From Halohasta litorea (lineage in GTDB: Archaea > Halobacteriota > Halobacteria > Halobacteriales > Haloferacaceae), in the NCBI RefSeq assembly GCF_024494645.1, contig NZ_JANHDJ010000001.1, forward strand, positions 682,001 through 746,000: DNA of 64,000 bases, written 5' to 3'. Position 1 is the stretch's first letter. The number at the start of each line of letters is the position of its first letter. Below are positions 42,821 through 52,175 of the stretch, in pieces. The notes below the pieces were generated by a model. That model was given only the letters and a program-made list of their open reading frames with translations. It had not been told where the DNA came from and did no database searches. Made by a program: the position numbers and the translations under genes.

Positions 42821-43249
42821 ATGACTGTCGTTAGCGTTTCGATGCCGGAGGATCTGCTCAGTCGAATCGACTCCTTTGCCGACGAACACGGCTATACGGG
42901 TCGCAGCGAGGTCGTCCGGGAGGCCGCCCGGAACCTGTTGGGCGAGTTCGAGGACAAGCGGCTCGAAGACCGGGATCTGATTTCGATCGTGACGGTGCTG
43001 TTTAACTACGAGACGACCAGCGTCGAAGAGCGGATGATGCAGCTGCGGCACGAACACGAGGGGCTGGTCGCCTCGAACTTCCACAGTCACGTCGGCAACC
43101 ACTACTGTATGGAGCTGTTCGTCCTCGAAGGCCGACTCGACGAGATTTCGACGTTCGTTGGCAAGATCCGAGCCACACAGGACACGCTGTCGGTCGACTA
43201 CTCGGTGATGCCGGTCGACGATTTCAGTTCGCTGGAGGATTTCAGCTGA
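42821..43249 (+). CDS. NikR-type nickel-responsive regulator
   Basis: 142 residues. The N-terminal ribbon-helix-helix ([34 protein letters not shown]) is joined to an ACT-like metal domain. Ligands of E. coli NikR (three His and a Cys) line up with [20 protein letters not shown]: His, then HSH, then Cys. It should tetramerise and repress in response to nickel or another metal. No nickel transporter is adjacent, but an orphan substrate-binding lipoprotein lies two genes downstream. Confidence 0.87.
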   Translation: MTVVSVSMPEDLLSRIDSFADEHGYTGRSEVVREAARNLLGEFEDKRLEDRDLISIVTVLFNYETTSVEERMMQLRHEHEGLVASNFHSHVGNHYCMELFVLEGRLDEISTFVGKIRATQDTLSVDYSVMPVDDFSSLEDFS

Positions 43250-43270
43250 AGCCACCAGTCCGCAGTCGGA

Positions 43271-44089
43271 TTACTCGATGAATCGATCGGCGATGTACAC
43301 AGAGAGCCCCGCCAGTCCGAGCCCGAAGAGGATGTCGACGGCCCAGTGAATCCCCAAGTACATCGTCGAGATGATGATGCTGACCGCGAGAACGGTTGCG
43401 ATCCCGAGCCAGATCGGATAGGCCTCCCGCGTTTTGTAGGCGAACAGCGCGACCGTCGCCGACAGCGAGGTGTGGAGCGACGGGAAGACGTTGGTTCGGC
43501 TGTTGACCTCGCTTGTGAGTAGCTCGTTTGCCGTTTCGGAGCCGGTCATTCCATACAGGTGGTTCTCGTAGACGACTTTCGCTGCCTCTGCGCCCGCCTC
43601 GATACCATACCAGTTCCGCGGGCCGTAGGCGATAAAGAGGATGTACAACGTGAGTCCGATGAAGTAGTTGATACTGTAGGCGACGACGAGCCGCTGGAAG
43701 GGTTTGCGATCCGACAGCGCGAGGTAGGCCAACACGGGAAAGACCAACACGAACACGTAGCCATAGACGTACACCGACGAGAAGTACGTCGTCAGCGCTT
43801 GGGATTCGAACGACTGAATCGTCGCAACGATCCCGGCGTCGTAGGCCGCCAACAGATAGGTGATCTCGTAGCCGATCTGCCAGGAGAGGTCTTGGGCCGA
43901 ATCGCGGGTGATCGAGTTGAGAATCAACACGACGATGAGAACAGCCAGATAGGGGGCCGACTCACGGAGCCGGGGCCGGAGCTCGGTCCGGAGGGCTGCG
44001 AGTCGGTTCGGCCCGACGAGCGTGACCGCGCCGACTAGACAGAACATGGCGACGACGGCCGTGACTTCGAGGAGGATTGCGCGTAGCAT
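43271..44089 (-). CDS. PAP2/Aur1-type membrane phosphatase or phosphotransferase
   Basis: 272 residues with six or seven membrane helices. The catalytic motifs are FPSLHTSLSATVALF (about 205-219; PSxHxS) and YLGIHWAVDILFGLGLAG (His/Asp, about 245-262). PSLHT instead of PSGH is common in the Aur1/inositol-phosphotransferase branch. It acts on lipid phosphates or transfers head groups at the membrane. It follows the substrate-binding lipoprotein by 2 bases and is probably co-transcribed with it. Confidence 0.83.
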   Translation of the reverse strand: MLRAILLEVTAVVAMFCLVGAVTLVGPNRLAALRTELRPRLRESAPYLAVLIVVLILNSITRDSAQDLSWQIGYEITYLLAAYDAGIVATIQSFESQALTTYFSSVYVYGYVFVLVFPVLAYLALSDRKPFQRLVVAYSINYFIGLTLYILFIAYGPRNWYGIEAGAEAAKVVYENHLYGMTGSETANELLTSEVNSRTNVFPSLHTSLSATVALFAYKTREAYPIWLGIATVLAVSIIISTMYLGIHWAVDILFGLGLAGLSVYIADRFIE

Positions 44090-44091
44090 GG

Positions 44092-46053
44092 TTATGAAAC
44101 GAGTTCGTTGTCGCTGTTGTACTGATAGCCGAGTTCCCGGAGCTGTTCGCGTGCGTCTTCGACCGACAGCACCCCATCAGTGCCGAGAAACGGGACGATC
44201 GGATCAGTGTCGGTTTCGGCGTCCCACTGGAGCGACTCGGCGAGCCAGTCGGTTCCAGCCAGCGGGCTCGCCGCTGGCGTCCCGTAGCCGTCGAAGCTCT
44301 CTTCGACCAGCGCCTGCTTGTCGAGGAGTTGAGCGACGAACTGTCGGACGTTCGGGTTCCGAAGCGGCTCTCGGCGAGTGTTGAAGCCGAGGTGATAAAA
44401 CGCGTTTGGCTGGCTCTCGATAAGTTCGATCTCGGCACTGTTCTCGGCGACCGTTGAGACCCCCGTGTCGACTGGTCCCACTGTTGCGTCGGCGTTGCCC
44501 GCTTCGACGAGGCCGACCACGGCGGTCGTCGACACCGCCTCCACGGTGACGGTATCGAACGGTGGAACTCCGCCATACGGCTCCGGTGGTTGTGCGCCGT
44601 CGGTGACTGTCGGTACGTCCTGGTCGGATGGGGTGGCCGTGCCGTTGGTAACCGGTTCCTCGTCGCTGTTGCCGTCCTGGCCGTCGAGGATCGAGGACCA
44701 CCAGTCGGTTTCGGGCTCCGTTTCGTTCGCACTACCGCCTCCCGACGTGACCTGCGGCCAGAGGAAGTGCTGGTCGAACACGGAGAACTCGGCGGTACTA
44801 TCGCCAGCCGTTTCGAACCGGAGGGGACCGCTCCCGATGGCCCCGCTGTTGGCCGAGGTGAGTGCGAGTGTCGTCCGGCTCGCGCGGTTCGACCCGCCGG
44901 TGAGCCGTGTCCGGTCGCGCCAGATGTGGGCTGGCAGGATCGGCACCGTCAGGGCCCGACGGGCGACAGGTCGGATGGTATCAGTGAACGTGAGGCGGAG
45001 TCGGTGGCCGTTTTCGACCGTGATGTCTTCGACGAGCGAGACCGGCCCCCGGAACCGTTCGGTCGGGATCGCTCGGCTCGCCGCACCGAGGGAGGTGTCC
45101 TGGAGGAACGCGTAGGTAAAGCCGACATCGTAGGCCGACAGCTGCTCGCCGTCGTGCCACAGGAGGTCCTCGCGGAGTTCGATTTCGACTTCGGGTGGCC
45201 CGTCGCCGTCGAGCCAGGTGAGCTCGCGGGCGAGCCACGGCACGTACTCCGAGCCATGCTGGAGAGCGATCGAATCGTAGACGAGATCGAGCAGTGTTCC
45301 CTCCTGACGGTAGGCCGCCGAAATCGGGTTCCGGTTCGAGGTGAGCCGGTCGTTGGCGGTCGCCAGCCGGAGCGTCCTGTCTTCTGCGGGTGCGTCGTCG
45401 GCCCGCTCCAACAGCAGGAGGTTGTGCGGCCGTGTCGGGCCGCCGCGGGCGGCCTCCCGGTCGTCGGGGTCCCAGCCGGTAAACCGGTCGGTCCGAACGC
45501 CTGTGAGTCGCTCGGGGACCACGAGCGGCGACATGGGTTGGTTGCGGGCCAGTGTCTCCTGAAGCGTGGTGACCGTCTGCTGTCGGTCATCCCCCGCCTG
45601 TGACCGCTGGGCCGCAAGCAGATCGTCACAGGTGAGGTTGGTAAACCCGAAGGGGTTCTGCCAGCCGATATCGGCAGTATAGGTCGATTCGAACAGCGGA
45701 TACAGCGCGTCGGGGTCCGGCGGCAGCCTAAAGGGGGCCTGTCCGACGTAGATGTCGAAGTCGTGGTTCAACAGAACCTGTTCGGTGAACTGCCCGATGC
45801 TGACCAACCGCAGGCGAACATTGATTCCGGCGGCTTCGAGGTTCGACCGCAGCCGCTGGGCGATCCGAATCCCGTAGGGGTCGCTGTCGACGGGAAGGGC
45901 CTTGATTTCGAGGGTGAGCTGTGACTGTTCGCCGTCGTCGGCGACGTTCTGGAGCGGGCCCACGCAGCCTGCACTCGCGGCCGCCGAAGCCGCGGCTCCA
46001 GCAAGGACTGCGCGGCGAGAGAGCGACGAAGCGGTATCGGGGTGAGTCATCAA
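44092..46053 (-). CDS. ABC transporter substrate-binding lipoprotein (peptide/nickel type)
   Basis: 653 residues. SRRAVLAGAAASAAASAGC at the N-terminus is a twin-arginine signal with a lipobox Cys, so the protein is anchored outside the cell. The rest is a family-5 solute-binding protein (EYVPWLARELTWLDGDGPPE, LREDLLWHDGEQLSAYDVGF, and ALVEESFDGYGTPAASPLAG near the C-terminus), with an extra Ser/Gly/Glu-rich insert at about 450-500. No permease or ATPase gene is near, so it is an orphan component or has another role. The substrate is unknown. Confidence 0.85.
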   Translation of the reverse strand: MMTHPDTASSLSRRAVLAGAAASAAASAGCVGPLQNVADDGEQSQLTLEIKALPVDSDPYGIRIAQRLRSNLEAAGINVRLRLVSIGQFTEQVLLNHDFDIYVGQAPFRLPPDPDALYPLFESTYTADIGWQNPFGFTNLTCDDLLAAQRSQAGDDRQQTVTTLQETLARNQPMSPLVVPERLTGVRTDRFTGWDPDDREAARGGPTRPHNLLLLERADDAPAEDRTLRLATANDRLTSNRNPISAAYRQEGTLLDLVYDSIALQHGSEYVPWLARELTWLDGDGPPEVEIELREDLLWHDGEQLSAYDVGFTYAFLQDTSLGAASRAIPTERFRGPVSLVEDITVENGHRLRLTFTDTIRPVARRALTVPILPAHIWRDRTRLTGGSNRASRTTLALTSANSGAIGSGPLRFETAGDSTAEFSVFDQHFLWPQVTSGGGSANETEPETDWWSSILDGQDGNSDEEPVTNGTATPSDQDVPTVTDGAQPPEPYGGVPPFDTVTVEAVSTTAVVGLVEAGNADATVGPVDTGVSTVAENSAEIELIESQPNAFYHLGFNTRREPLRNPNVRQFVAQLLDKQALVEESFDGYGTPAASPLAGTDWLAESLQWDAETDTDPIVPFLGTDGVLSVEDAREQLRELGYQYNSDNELVS

Positions 46054-46292
46054 CGGATACGAAATCGGGTTGTCATCTACTGTTCGACGGTGGGTATATA
46101 ATAAGACTACGATAGCACAGTTTTCGATATGACTCTCCGGCGGCCTCTCCGCCGATCGTGACCCGCGTGAACCTCCGTCGTGTGGCGGTCTCTCACACGA
46201 TTAGCGACTCCAGGAGGGTCGATGATTGCGTCGGGAACGAGCCAGGGTAGCAGCTGCCAGCCACATAGATTTATACTTCATCAGAGACGTGT

Positions 46293-47204
46293 ATGTCTGT
46301 GGCATTATCAGTAATACTGCAAGGAATCCCCACCAGCGTTGGTGAACTGTTCACACAGTACGGTGATCTCGTGCTTGCGTTCGGCGTCAGAGTTCTCACG
46401 TTCATCGTTGCCTTCCTAGTGCTCTACCGGATCGGCAAGTCGGTGTTCGTGCGGATGGTCAAACGGGCACTCGACTCGCGTGAGTTCTCCCCGGCGGTCG
46501 TCAGTCTCGGATCGTCAATCGCGGGTGCGGTCGCGCTGTTCGGCGCAGTGGCGGTCGCGGCGGCGGTCGCTGGCGTCGATGCGATCCTGACGGCGTTTGC
46601 GACGATCACGGGTGCGCTCGCGTTGGGTGTGGCCTTCGCGGCGGGCGACATCATCGAGAACTTCGTCGCGGGCATCTTCATCCTCAAGGACAAACCGTTC
46701 GAGGTCGGCGACCACATCCAGTGGAACGGCAACGAGGGGATCGTCCGGAAGATCGACCTTCGGGTGACGAAGCTCGATACGTTCAACAACGAGCAGGTCA
46801 CGGTGCCGAACGGCGATCTCGCCAACTCGGTCGTGATGAACCCCGTCGCCAACGACACTCGGCGGGTTACCTTCGATTTCGGCATCGAGTACGATGCCGA
46901 CATCGAACTCGCCCGTGAGATCATCATCGACGAGGCCAACAAGATCGACGGCATCCTCGCCGACCCCGAACCGACCGCACCCGTCACCGGGCTGGCGGAT
47001 TCGGCAGTCGTTCTCAACGGTCGGGTCTGGATCAACCCCCGAGAGACGGGCGCTGGCGGCGTGCGAACCAAGTGGGTCGAGGCCGTCAAGAACCGCTTCG
47101 ACGCCGAGGGCGTCGGGATGCCGTACCCGCACACCGAACTCACCGGTTCGGTGTCGGTCGACGGTATCGACGGGATGTCGACCGGTCCGGTCACCAACGA
47201 CTAA
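46293..47204 (+). CDS. MscS-family mechanosensitive ion channel
   Basis: 303 residues. There are three hydrophobic helices (about 25-50, 70-95, 95-120), the pore-lining one being glycine/alanine-rich (FATITGALALGVAFAAGDII), followed by the beta domain signature DKPFEVGDHIQWNGNEGIVR and VTVPNGDLANSVVMNP. It opens under membrane tension and releases solutes on hypo-osmotic shock, of direct use to a halophile. TTTATAC at 46270-46276 is the probable TATA box. The gap 46054-46292 holds no supported gene. Confidence 0.92.
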   Translation: MSVALSVILQGIPTSVGELFTQYGDLVLAFGVRVLTFIVAFLVLYRIGKSVFVRMVKRALDSREFSPAVVSLGSSIAGAVALFGAVAVAAAVAGVDAILTAFATITGALALGVAFAAGDIIENFVAGIFILKDKPFEVGDHIQWNGNEGIVRKIDLRVTKLDTFNNEQVTVPNGDLANSVVMNPVANDTRRVTFDFGIEYDADIELAREIIIDEANKIDGILADPEPTAPVTGLADSAVVLNGRVWINPRETGAGGVRTKWVEAVKNRFDAEGVGMPYPHTELTGSVSVDGIDGMSTGPVTND

Positions 47205-47357
47205 CGCCACTGCCGGGCAGCAGTTCTGCGGTGCAGTCTTTTATTACTCCGCCTCGCCGACGGCGCTGGCTGTCGACCGGAGCGCGGTGCGGCTCGCCGA
47301 GGGTGGCCGCCCGCGTGGATTGCAAGGTTCAAATGGGCTGGGAACACACCAGTCGGT

Positions 47358-48512
47358 ATGAACGGCAATCGGTTCGGTCGGCTCTTCGAAGTGACGACCT
47401 ACGGCGAGAGCCACGGCGAGGCGATGGGGGTCACCGTCAGTGGCTGCCCGGCAGGCCTCGAACTCGACGCCGAGGACATCCAGCGCGAACTCGACCGGCG
47501 GAAACCCGGCCAGTCGATGATCACCACCTCCCGCGGGGAGCCCGACGCGGTGAAGATCAACTCCGGGGTCCAGGACGGCTACACCACAGGCACCCCGATC
47601 GGGATGGTCATCGAGAACAAAGACGCCCAGTCGGGCAAGTACGAGCCCTACGTCACCGCCCCTCGCCCCTCGCACGGCGATTTCACCTACTCCGCCAAAT
47701 TCGGGACGCGGAACTGGGGCGGCGGTGGCCGCTCTTCCGCGCGGGAGACGGTCAACTGGGTCGCCGCCGGGGCGATTGCCAAGAAGATCAACGAGACCCA
47801 CGGGATCGAAGTTAAGGCTCACGTCAACCAGATCGGCGACGTGAAAGCCGGTAAGGTGACGTGGGAGGACATGCTCGAACACACCGAAGAAAACGAGATC
47901 CGGTGTGCCGATCCCGAGGCCGCCGAAGAAATGCGAGATCTCGCCGACAAATACCAGAAAGAAGGCGACTCCATCGGTGGCTCGATCTACTTCGAGGCTC
48001 GCGGCGTTCCTCGGGGACTGGGCGCGCCGCGGTTCGACTCGTTCCCCTCGCGGCTCGGCCAGGCGATGTTTTCGATTCCCGCCTGTACCCATGTCGAGTT
48101 CGGCCTCGGCAAGGAGGCCCGCGAGTGGACCGGCAAGGACCGCAACGAGGACTGGGCGTTCGACGACAACGGCGACCCCGTCCCGGAGGGGAACAAACAC
48201 GGCGGGCTCCAAGGCGGCATCACCACCGGCCAGCCGATCTACGGCGAGGCGACCTGGCACGCCCCCACGTCGATCCCGAAAAAGCAGCAAACGGTCGACT
48301 GGGAAACCGGCGAGGAAAAGGAGATCCAGGTCGTCGGCCGACACGACCCCGTCCTGCCGCCGCGTGGCGTCCCGGTCGTCGAGGCCATGCTGAACCTGCA
48401 GATCGTCGACTTCATGCTGCTGTCGGGCCGCATCAACCCCGACCGACTCGATGGCGACGTGGGCGAGTACGATACTGACTACCACCCGCGCAGTCCGGAT
48501 AATATGGAGTAG
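47358..48512 (+). CDS. aroC: Chorismate synthase
   Basis: 384 residues. It makes chorismate from EPSP using reduced FMN in the shikimate pathway. All signatures are present: TYGESHGEAMGVTVSGCPAG, RRKPGQSMITTSRGEPD, RPSHGDFTYSAKFGTRNWGG then GRSSARET, and RHDPVLPPRGVPVVEAM. MNGNRFGRLFEVTTYG fixes the start. It stands alone, without other aro genes in the window. Confidence 0.96.
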   Translation: MNGNRFGRLFEVTTYGESHGEAMGVTVSGCPAGLELDAEDIQRELDRRKPGQSMITTSRGEPDAVKINSGVQDGYTTGTPIGMVIENKDAQSGKYEPYVTAPRPSHGDFTYSAKFGTRNWGGGGRSSARETVNWVAAGAIAKKINETHGIEVKAHVNQIGDVKAGKVTWEDMLEHTEENEIRCADPEAAEEMRDLADKYQKEGDSIGGSIYFEARGVPRGLGAPRFDSFPSRLGQAMFSIPACTHVEFGLGKEAREWTGKDRNEDWAFDDNGDPVPEGNKHGGLQGGITTGQPIYGEATWHAPTSIPKKQQTVDWETGEEKEIQVVGRHDPVLPPRGVPVVEAMLNLQIVDFMLLSGRINPDRLDGDVGEYDTDYHPRSPDNME

Positions 48513-48684
48513 TCGACTACCTATTCATAATGGAAAGTTATTTAAAGCACAATTAGATTACTCCTCAGCTAAAATCCTACTAGAGGCAAATAATTATAAA
48601 AAATTCGACTGGTTTTAGTCGGGCCGAATCTGACTAAACTCTATGGTATCTGATTTAAAAATGAAACCTGTAGTTTTTATTCAG
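48513..48684. other. AT-rich intergenic stretch
   Basis: 172 bases, clearly richer in A and T than the surrounding coding DNA, between the convergent aroC and pilin stops. Runs such as TTATTTAAAGCACAATTAGA and TAGTTTTTATT may act as U-rich terminators for both genes. No ORF. Confidence 0.5.
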
Positions 48685-49083
48685 CTACTGTGGAGCTTGG
48701 CGCTCGGCGAGAACATTTGAAGATCCACCAGCTGGATTATTCCATATTACTCTTATAACTTCTCCAGATGAATACCCAAGTTCCACACTATCACCAGTGG
48801 TGACTGGATCTTCGGCGAACGTCACACCGCCACTACTATTAGTTACATTTAGTGTGCTGTTGGGGATGTTGTCTCCGCCATTATGCGTAACTGTCACATT
48901 ATCATCAGCAAATTCGAAACTGAATGATGCCTGTGGTGCGTTGTTTGAAACCTGATCGCCGAGGCCGAGGACGAACGCGCCGATTACGGCTGCCAGAATG
49001 ACGGTGATGGCCACCATCAGAATGACGCCGATGACCGGCGAGACGCCACGGTCCGAGTCGTCTGTGAATAGTTCTTTGAACAT
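48685..49083 (-). CDS. Type IV pilin (archaeal pilin N domain), 132 aa
   Basis: 132 residues from ATG 49083. A short charged leader ([12 protein letters not shown]) precedes the hydrophobic assembly helix [20 protein letters not shown] then [11 protein letters not shown]; prepilin peptidase would cut near DRG/VSP. The rest is a beta-rich head with several Asn-Ser/Thr sequons ([17 protein letters not shown]). The head-coding part uses more A/T-ending codons than neighbouring genes. The head pattern F(S/A)[17 protein letters not shown] is shared with the next pilin, so the two are paralogues. Confidence 0.9.
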   Translation of the reverse strand: MFKELFTDDSDRGVSPVIGVILMVAITVILAAVIGAFVLGLGDQVSNNAPQASFSFEFADDNVTVTHNGGDNIPNSTLNVTNSSGGVTFAEDPVTTGDSVELGYSSGEVIRVIWNNPAGGSSNVLAERQAPQ

Positions 49084-49361
49084 GGTATTTCCTTGAATCA
49101 CGTGACCGTACCAGGAGGACAGTCATCCGGAGTGCCAGCCGACAGTGAGCCCGCTGCGGGGTGCCCGTGTCGGCGCTCTCGTGTCCCCTGTACAGTCGTG
49201 ATATCCTGACAGTGGCTATGTGCTTACTTAAATATTTGTGAGTGTTTTTCACGATTGATACTCCTCCGGAGACACGCTGTGACGGCCCGATAGGGCCGTC
49301 TCGGCCGACAGGCCTCGGCTACTGCTCGGGCGGCTGCCAATTCGCTACTGAGTGGTCGCCG

Positions 49362-49823
49362 TCAGTTGGGCCACTCGTCCTCGTCGAGCGTATTCGACGC
49401 GCCGCCCGAGGGGTCGAGCCAGACGATCCGCACCGTGTCGCCGCCTTTGGCGATCGGCTCGCCGGAGTCGTTGTACAGCTCCAGGTCGTCACCCGACGAG
49501 ATCGGGGTCGACCACCCCGAGGCGTCCGTGATGTTTGTCGCCGCCGTATCGGGCTCCGGATAGGCTTCCGTGCGGTCGATTCTCACCTCGATGGTGTCGT
49601 TGTCGAGGTTCTCACCCCCGTTGTGGCTAATCGTCAGATTCGTCTGTTCGTCGTAGTCGAAACTGAATGACGTCTGCGGTGGCTCCCCCGGCACCTGGCC
49701 GCCGCTTCCGAAGGCGTAGGTGCCGACCACCGACGCCAGAATCACCGTGATTGCGACCAGTAGAATAATGCCCACCACTGGCGATGCGCCGCGGTCCCCG
49801 CTGTCGAGTGCTCCTGTGTGCAT
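49362..49823 (-). CDS. Type IV pilin (archaeal pilin N domain), 153 aa
   Basis: 153 residues. A leader ending DRGASP precedes the assembly helix [20 protein letters not shown]. The head repeats the neighbour's plan: QTSFSFDYDEQTNLTISHNG, GENLDNDTIEVR, and near the end VRIVWLDPSGGASNTL (compare [11 protein letters not shown] in the other pilin). Sequons NLT and NIT could be N-glycosylated. Haloarchaeal pilins of this type form adhesion pili. It is about 280 bases upstream of the other pilin on the same strand. Confidence 0.9.
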   Translation of the reverse strand: MHTGALDSGDRGASPVVGIILLVAITVILASVVGTYAFGSGGQVPGEPPQTSFSFDYDEQTNLTISHNGGENLDNDTIEVRIDRTEAYPEPDTAATNITDASGWSTPISSGDDLELYNDSGEPIAKGGDTVRIVWLDPSGGASNTLDEDEWPN

Positions 49824-50274
49824 GCGTTATGAGTCCCCGACCGACCTCGGGGGTGTTGCTGCGCTGCCGACACCGCCACCACCGGTGTCGTCCTCCCTTG
49901 GCTCGGCCGTGATATCTGAAATATCAAATCTATTTATTTAACTATTGATGACGTACCGAAGAACTTGACTGTCTCCCACGTCTGCACGAACTGTAGGACC
50001 GACCACGAACGACTGAGGGCGATTCGTATCATCGAACAGCCACGTTAGTCGGCTGGTCTGCCGAACCGTGTGGGGTTCCGTGTCATATCCGGATAGCTGT
50101 CTACTATATCTGAATAGTACCGAGTATATCGGGGTGCTCGTGGTCGCCTACTGGACATTTATTCAACGAACAGAGTCTTTCATTATTGTTCCTTGGCAAT
50201 CCATAGCAAACTCTTTTACCCGGGGCTGGCAAATCACGGATACTAGTGGCCCAGAGGGGCCGTGACCTCAAATT
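49824..50274. other. 451-base intergenic region between divergent pilin and korA
   Basis: It holds promoters for both sides but no supported gene. CTTTTA at about 50212-50217, preceded by AGCAAAC, is the probable korA TATA element. GGCCC (50248-50252) and GGGCC (50257-50261) form a small hairpin in the korA leader. On the pilin side the AT-rich TTTATTTAA near 49930 may be the promoter. Confidence 0.5.
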
Positions 50275-52173
50275 ATGACCGATAACGAACTCATCTGGCG
50301 AATTGCAGGGGGTTCCGGCGACGGGATCGCTTCAACGAGCCAGAACTTCGCGAAAGCCCTGATGCGTTCGGGGCTGAACGTATTCACACACCGACACTAT
50401 CCGTCGCGGATTCGCGGCGGCCACACCTACACCGAGATCCGCGCCTCGGCCGACCCCGTCAAATCGCGGGGCGACGGCTACAACTTCCTGCTGGCGCTGG
50501 GTGACTCCTTCGCACGCAACCCGAAGGAAGGCTCGGTGTACGGCAACGAGGAGATCAAACCCCTCTCGGAGAACCTCGACGAACTCCGCGAGGGCGGCGT
50601 CATCATCTACGATTCGGGGCTCCTGGATGCCTCGGAGATCGAGAACTTCGACGAGCGCGTCGAGGAGAACAACTGGCACGTCTACGATCTCGACCTCCGA
50701 ACGATGGCCCGCGAACAGGGCCGTGAGGTCATGCGGAACACTGCCGGTGTCGGCGCGACCTGCGCGCTCGCCGGGATCGAACTCGAATGGATCGAAGAGC
50801 TCATGACCGAGGCGATGCCGGAGAAGATCCTCGAACCCAACCTCGAGATCCTCCACAACGCCCACGACATGGTCGACGAGGAGTACGACGTCGACGCACA
50901 CGACGTCAAGATCCCCGAGGGGAGCCACGACGAAGAGCAGGTCCTGCTCTCGGGCTCCGATTCGATCGCCTACGGCTCGCTCGACGAGGGCTGCCGGTTC
51001 ATCGCGGGCTACCCGATGACCCCGTGGACCGAGGTCTTCACCATCATGAGCCAGAACCTGCCCGAAGTCGGCGGGATCTCCGAACAGGTCGAAGACGAGA
51101 TCGCCGCGGCGGCGCTGGCAGTCGGTGCCAGCCACGCCGGCACCAAGGCGATGTCGGGCTCCTCGGGTGGCGGCTTCGCCCTGATGAGCGAACCGCTCGG
51201 CCTCGCGGAGATGACCGAAACGCCGGTCGTCCTCATCGAGGCGATGCGCGCAGGCCCCTCGACGGGACTGCCGACCAAGCCCGAACAGGCCGACCTCGAA
51301 CACGTGCTGTACACCTCCCAGGGTGACTCCCAGCGCGTCGTCTTCGCGCCCGGCACGGTCGCCGAGGCCTACACCCAGACCCGGCGTGCGTTCCAGATCG
51401 CCTACGAGTACCAGATCCCGGCGATCGTGCTCTACGATCAGAAGCTCGGCGGCGAGCTGATGAACGTGCCCGCGTCGGTCTTCGACGAGGAGCCGAACCC
51501 ATCGCTCGGCTCGACGCTCACCGAAGACGAGCTCGCCGAGGCCCCACACGACGAGAGTGGGAAGTACAGCCGCTTCCAGCACGACGTCGAAGACGGCGTC
51601 AGCCCGCGGTCGATCCCCGGCCAGAAGGGCGGTCGCTTCCTCGCGACGGGTAACGAACACACGCCCGAGGGACACATCGAGGAGTCCCCCGAGAACCGTG
51701 TGGCCCAGATGGACCGCCGGACCCAGAAGCTCGAAGCCATCTCGGCGGATCTCTCCTCGCAGGACGAGACCCACCAGACCTACCACGGTCCCGACGAGGC
51801 AGAGTACGGTCTGATGACCTTCGGCAGTTCGCAGGGAACCGTCGAAGAGGCCGTCGACCGACTCAACGACCAGGGGTACTCGGTCAAGTCCCTCGGTGTC
51901 TCGGATATGGCACCGTATCCGAAAGACGAGGTCAGCGAGTTCATCGAGAGCGTAGACGAGGTGCTCGTCGTCGAGATGAACGCCTCCGCGCAGTTCCGCG
52001 GCCTGACCCAGAAGGAACTCGGCCAGTACGGCGAGAAACTGTCGAGCCTGCTCAAGTACAACGGCAACCCCTTCGAGCCGGCCGACATCGTCGAAGGCTT
52101 CGTCACGACAATCGTCGAGGACGAAGAGCTAACTGGCATCGAAACCAAATTCGTCCCAGCAGCAGGTGACTAA
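50275..52173 (+). CDS. korA: 2-oxoacid:ferredoxin oxidoreductase alpha subunit (gamma-alpha fusion)
   Basis: 632 residues. The N-terminal gamma domain (about 1-190: WRIAGGSGDGIASTSQNFAK, YPSRIRGGHTYTEIRA) is fused to the alpha pyrimidine-binding domain (about 215-460: FIAGYPMTPWTEVFTIM, AGPSTGLPTKPEQADLEHVL) and a C-terminal alpha/beta domain. With KorB it oxidises 2-oxoglutarate (or pyruvate) to the acyl-CoA, reducing ferredoxin; haloarchaea use this in place of dehydrogenase complexes. The choice of 2-oxoglutarate is from resemblance to haloarchaeal KorA and is not certain. Confidence 0.9.
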   Translation: MTDNELIWRIAGGSGDGIASTSQNFAKALMRSGLNVFTHRHYPSRIRGGHTYTEIRASADPVKSRGDGYNFLLALGDSFARNPKEGSVYGNEEIKPLSENLDELREGGVIIYDSGLLDASEIENFDERVEENNWHVYDLDLRTMAREQGREVMRNTAGVGATCALAGIELEWIEELMTEAMPEKILEPNLEILHNAHDMVDEEYDVDAHDVKIPEGSHDEEQVLLSGSDSIAYGSLDEGCRFIAGYPMTPWTEVFTIMSQNLPEVGGISEQVEDEIAAAALAVGASHAGTKAMSGSSGGGFALMSEPLGLAEMTETPVVLIEAMRAGPSTGLPTKPEQADLEHVLYTSQGDSQRVVFAPGTVAEAYTQTRRAFQIAYEYQIPAIVLYDQKLGGELMNVPASVFDEEPNPSLGSTLTEDELAEAPHDESGKYSRFQHDVEDGVSPRSIPGQKGGRFLATGNEHTPEGHIEESPENRVAQMDRRTQKLEAISADLSSQDETHQTYHGPDEAEYGLMTFGSSQGTVEEAVDRLNDQGYSVKSLGVSDMAPYPKDEVSEFIESVDEVLVVEMNASAQFRGLTQKELGQYGEKLSSLLKYNGNPFEPADIVEGFVTTIVEDEELTGIETKFVPAAGD

Positions 52174-52175
52174 CC

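Noticed and set aside
46129-46161. Ten-codon Arg-rich mini-ORF (MTLRRPLRRS) overlapping a 6-bp hairpin (46138-46154)
   Set aside because: No TATA box at the right distance and the downstream gene is an MscS channel, not an arginine gene. GC-rich palindromes readily give Arg codons.
50332-51786. Long open frame (484 codons) on the strand opposite korA
   Set aside because: It is a mirror of korA caused by high GC and codon bias; korA has clear domain motifs and the antisense product has none.
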